The position numbers and the translations under genes are program-made. Below the pieces are notes generated by a model, which saw nothing but the letters and a program-made list of their open reading frames with translations, was not told the origin of the DNA and did not search any database. From Salegentibacter salegens (GTDB lineage Bacteria; Bacteroidota; Bacteroidia; Flavobacteriales; Flavobacteriaceae), in contig NZ_LT670848.1 in NCBI RefSeq assembly GCF_900142975.1, positions 2,108,001 through 2,172,000 on the forward strand: DNA of 64,000 bases. The letters run 5' to 3'. Below are positions 61,104 to 64,000 of the stretch, piece by piece; within the stretch, counting starts at the first letter, position 1; each line of letters opens with the position of its first letter.

Positions 61104-62504
61104 ATGAAAGATGTGATCACTGGTAAAGCAACAAAATTAGATTTAAGAAATTTTAGAAGTATTCCAATAAGAACATTTTGGATTTCGGCAATTGCCTTTT
61201 TTATCTGTTTCTTTTCCTGGTTTGGAATAGTGCCATTTATGCCCCAGGTAGAAAAAGATTTAGGACTTAGCCCTTCCCAAAAATGGAACGCTATAATACT
61301 GGCAGTATCGGGAACCGTTTTTGCCCGCCTTCTTATTGGTAAATTATGCGATAAATACGGCCCCAGGCTCTGCTACACCTGGTTGTTGATGTTGGGGGCC
61401 ATTCCCACCATACTTTGCGGGCTGGTACAAACTCCATTGCAATTTCAGCTTTGTCGTTTATTTATGGGCTTTATCGGGGCTTCGTTTGTAATTACGCAAG
61501 TACATACTTCCTTAATGTTTGCATCTAACGTAGTAGGCACGGCGAACGCAACCTCTGCCGGTTGGGGCAACCTGGGTGGTGGCGCAAATAGGTTGGGAAT
61601 GCCTTTAATCGCCGCCGGTTTGGTGGCTTTTGGCGTGGCAGAAACTGAAGTTTGGCGGTATGCCATGGTAGTAGCCGGGCTGGTATGTTTTAGTATGGGT
61701 TTTGTTTATTATTTTTTCACCCAGGACACCCCGGAAGGAAATTTTTCAGATTTAAAAAAATCGGGAAAAAGAATTCCTGTTAAAAAGGATCAAAATGGAT
61801 TTTTAACCGCTATTAAAGATTACCGGGTCTGGATACTCTTTGTAGTTTATGGTGTTTGTTTTGGAATAGAACTTACCGTTTATGGCACAATGGACAGCTA
61901 CCTGCAAAACACCTTTAACCTGGAGCGTGTAACGGCCGGAAACATTATTTTGGCCTTCGCTCTTATGAACCTTTTTGCCAGGACCCTTGGCGGTTATTTT
62001 GGAGACAAATCGGGAGAAAAAGGCGGGTTAAGGGGCCGCGTATTCTTTCTTACCTTAATTCTAATTGCTGAAGGTGTTATCCTTTCGCTATTCTCAATGG
62101 CCGGCAGCCTTATTATAGCCATTGTACTCCTCACTGCATTCAGTCTCGCAGTACAAATGGCAGAGGGTGCAACATTTGCCGTAGTCCCATTTATCAATAA
62201 AAAAGCTATAGGTTCAATTTCAGGAATCGTAGGTGCTGGCGGAAATGTAGGAGCATTTTTCGCAGCTTTATTCCTAAAAATTAAATCGGTTGCTGCTGAA
62301 GAAGCAGCAATCGCTGCTAACGAAGGGCGAAGTAGTGAAATTATTGAAGCAGCAAGGGCTTCGGCATCTTCTGCAGCAATTTCTGATGCATTTTTATGGA
62401 TTGGTTTCAGTATTCTGGCCGCAGGCCTCGTTAGCCTGGCAATTCGTTTTTCCCAGGAAGATGAAAAAGAGGCTGCATTAGAATTAAGCCACCAAAATGC
62501 TTAG
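61104..62504 (+). CDS. narK: Nitrate/nitrite MFS transporter
   Basis: A 466-residue carrier with about 12 helices. FCFFSWFGIVPFMPQ-type first helix, RLLIGKLCDKYGPRLCYTW after helix 2, the nitrate-signature-like glycine-rich helices FVITQVHTSLMFASNVVGTANATSAGWGNLGGGANR and ISGIVGAGGNVGAFFAALF. These glycine-rich NSI-type motifs identify the NarK/NasA nitrate-nitrite porter family. A long Ala/Ser/Glu loop (about residues 390-425) lies between the last helices. It imports nitrate for the reductase encoded next. Confidence 0.93.
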   Translation: MKDVITGKATKLDLRNFRSIPIRTFWISAIAFFICFFSWFGIVPFMPQVEKDLGLSPSQKWNAIILAVSGTVFARLLIGKLCDKYGPRLCYTWLLMLGAIPTILCGLVQTPLQFQLCRLFMGFIGASFVITQVHTSLMFASNVVGTANATSAGWGNLGGGANRLGMPLIAAGLVAFGVAETEVWRYAMVVAGLVCFSMGFVYYFFTQDTPEGNFSDLKKSGKRIPVKKDQNGFLTAIKDYRVWILFVVYGVCFGIELTVYGTMDSYLQNTFNLERVTAGNIILAFALMNLFARTLGGYFGDKSGEKGGLRGRVFFLTLILIAEGVILSLFSMAGSLIIAIVLLTAFSLAVQMAEGATFAVVPFINKKAIGSISGIVGAGGNVGAFFAALFLKIKSVAAEEAAIAANEGRSSEIIEAARASASSAAISDAFLWIGFSILAAGLVSLAIRFSQEDEKEAALELSHQNA

Positions 62505-62594
62505 AAATCCTTTAATAATCGCCTGAGTTTTATAAGGATTTAGCAGAAAAAACGCATTCTTTTAATAAATTATAAGCGCTTAATAACCAGCGTT

Positions 62595-62601
62595 TAAGTA
62601 T
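62595..62601 (+). promoter_or_regulatory. Single TAAGTAT heptamer before nasA
   Basis: TAAGTAT, identical to the left arm of the narK operator, lies 17 bp before the nasA start. No inverted partner at 7-2-7 spacing is visible, so it is only a possible half-site. Confidence 0.3.
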
Positions 62602-62618
62602 ATTTTGTCGCTGATTGT

Positions 62619-64000
62619 ATGAAGAAAATACTAAAAGAAGAAATTAAAACTACCTGCTCCTATTGTGGGGTAGGCTGTGGTATCGTAGCACAAAAAAGCC
62701 CAGATAATAAAATCACGGTTAAAGGTGATAAAGAGCATCCTGTAAACCGCGGAATGCTTTGTTCTAAAGGCATGAACCTTGATTATGTAGTGAATAATGT
62801 ATCTGACAGGATCCTGTATCCTGAAATGCGTTGGAGCAAATCCCACCCGAGGGAACGGGTAAGCTGGGACCAGGGCCTTGATCGTGCTGCCCGAGTTTTT
62901 AAAACCCTAATTCAAAAACATGGTCCCGATAGCGTTGGTTTCTACGTTTCGGGACAATGCCTAACTGAAGAGTATTATATCGCTAACAAACTTACCAAAG
63001 GCTTTCTTGGCACAAATAATATCGATACCAATTCCCGTTTATGCATGAGCTCGGCAGTAGTAGCTTATAAAAAAACTTTCGGGGAAGATTCAGTACCGGT
63101 TTCTTATGATGATATTGAAATGGCCGATTGCTTTTTAATCGCTGGTGCTAATCCGGCCTGGTGCCACCCTATCCTTTTCCGAAGACTTGAAAAACATAAA
63201 GAGGAAAATCCAGAAGAAGTAAAAGTAATTGTGGTAGACCCTCGCAAAACCGATTCTGCACGCTTCGCAGACCTGCATCTGCAACTTATCCCGGGGACCG
63301 ATATTATTCTGTTTAATGCTATTGGCCGCCGTTTAATAGAACGAGCTTATATCGATAAAAGTTTTATAAAAGAACACACTGAAAATTTTGCGGATTATAA
63401 AAAACAGGCATACTCACTTTCCCTGAAAAAAGCAGCTAAAGAATGTGGCGTTCCTGTAGAAGAAATTAAAGAAGCTGCTGAAATGATTGGCCGCTCCAAA
63501 GGCTTTATAAGTATGTGGGCTATGGGGCTCAATCAAAGTGCTGTGGGTACCGATAAAAATTTTGCGTTGCTGAATCTTTCCCTAATAACCGGACGGGTGG
63601 GAAAACCCGGCAATGGCCCGTTTTCGCTTACCGGCCAGCCCAATGCAATGGGCGGTCGTGAAGTTGGCGGAATGGCAAATTTACTCGCAGTTCATAAAAA
63701 CTTGAATAACCCTGATCATAGAAAGGAAGTTGCAGATTTTTGGGGTGTCGATAAAATTTCAGAAAAACCGGGATATACCGCTACAGAGATGTTTGATGCC
63801 CTGGAAAGCGGGAAATTAAAAGCGGTTTGGATTGCCTGTACCAATCCGCTGGTAAGTATGCCCGATGTCCGCAAAGCCGAAGCTGCACTTAAAAAAGCCA
63901 AATTTGTGGTGGTTCAGGAAATCTCACATAAATCGGACACCCTGGAACATGCCGATTTGGTCTTACCGGCTGCCGGATGGATGGAAAAGGAAGGGACCAT
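62619..64000 (+). CDS. nasA: Assimilatory nitrate reductase, molybdopterin subunit (N-terminal part)
   Basis: The frame opens at ATG 62619 and runs past the window edge (about 460 codons seen). The N-terminal [4Fe-4S] ligands are Cys13, Cys16, Cys20 and Cys48 in TCSYCGVGCGIV and GMLCSKG, with Lys50 following as in nitrate reductases. Molybdopterin-binding blocks NIDTNSRLCMSSAVVAYKK, ADCFLIAGANPAWCHP, VDPRKTDSA, LITGRVGKPGNGPFSLTGQPNAMGGREVGG and TNPLVSMPD follow. It reduces nitrate to nitrite in the cytosol, feeding NirBD. The length and any C-terminal extra domains lie outside the window. Confidence 0.93.
   Translation, partial: MKKILKEEIKTTCSYCGVGCGIVAQKSPDNKITVKGDKEHPVNRGMLCSKGMNLDYVVNNVSDRILYPEMRWSKSHPRERVSWDQGLDRAARVFKTLIQKHGPDSVGFYVSGQCLTEEYYIANKLTKGFLGTNNIDTNSRLCMSSAVVAYKKTFGEDSVPVSYDDIEMADCFLIAGANPAWCHPILFRRLEKHKEENPEEVKVIVVDPRKTDSARFADLHLQLIPGTDIILFNAIGRRLIERAYIDKSFIKEHTENFADYKKQAYSLSLKKAAKECGVPVEEIKEAAEMIGRSKGFISMWAMGLNQSAVGTDKNFALLNLSLITGRVGKPGNGPFSLTGQPNAMGGREVGGMANLLAVHKNLNNPDHRKEVADFWGVDKISEKPGYTATEMFDALESGKLKAVWIACTNPLVSMPDVRKAEAALKKAKFVVVQEISHKSDTLEHADLVLPAAGWMEKEGT

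Overview
The window reads as chromosomal DNA from a marine or halophilic Flavobacteriaceae bacterium (Bacteroidota), perhaps close to Salegentibacter, Gramella or Zunongwangia. The genus is a guess. The support is low GC, Bacteroidota-type promoters with the -7 element TAnnTTTG, short SCxx lipoprotein signals, and many family types typical of the phylum (GIN-domain protein, long FtsX-type permeases, carboxypeptidase-regulatory-like protein, DUF4202, Arm-type integrase).

Layout. 1-5.2 kb: start of a sterol desaturase family gene, an aldo/keto reductase, a Fic protein, and a porin-MFS pair. 5.3-9.5 kb: a six-gene envelope operon that looks sulfur-related (acetolactate decarboxylase-like protein, a small membrane protein, DoxX, two DsrE-like proteins, a SoxB-like lipoprotein). 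9.5-17 kb, minus strand: a decaying MBL-fold/methyltransferase cluster, cytochrome bd oxidase (cydAB), a broken methyltransferase-family membrane gene, a TauE/SafE exporter, a Crp/Fnr regulator and a hemolysin III protein. 17-24 kb: sbcDC, a CDF transporter and an envelope protein. 24-27 kb: a lipoprotein, then a complete IS256-family element with its 8-bp target duplication. 27-42.4 kb: an eight-gene ABC/FtsX export operon divergent from a sigma-54-type response regulator and its kinase. 42.4-43.1 kb: a tRNA-Pro with the relic of an integrated element. 43.6-47.4 kb: a frameshifted amino-acid permease, then nadB and nadA. 47.6-54.5 kb: a hemerythrin-PAS protein and a molybdenum-hydroxylase operon with its cofactor-maturation genes. 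54.8-64 kb: nitrate assimilation (nirB, nirD, DUF4202, NarX/NarL-like pair, narK, start of nasA).

Two regulatory patterns stand out. First, a GTAAC-N4-GTTAC palindrome (one copy has a single mismatch) lies in front of four genes: the desaturase, the porin-MFS pair, the sulfur operon and the TauE/SafE gene. In all four its centre is exactly 36.5 bp from the last G of a -7 element. This predicts a regulon, most simply run by the cysteine-bearing Crp/Fnr protein encoded next to the TauE/SafE gene. Second, 7-2-7 inverted heptamers (TACGTAT-TT-ATACGTA and TAAGTAT-TT-ATACTTA) precede nirB and narK. That is the geometry bound by NarL, and a NarL-family regulator lies between those genes.

Four genes are broken: two by one-base changes in homopolymers, one apparently by an 8-bp slippage deletion, and one by a nonsense codon. 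Sequencing error cannot be excluded for the homopolymer cases.
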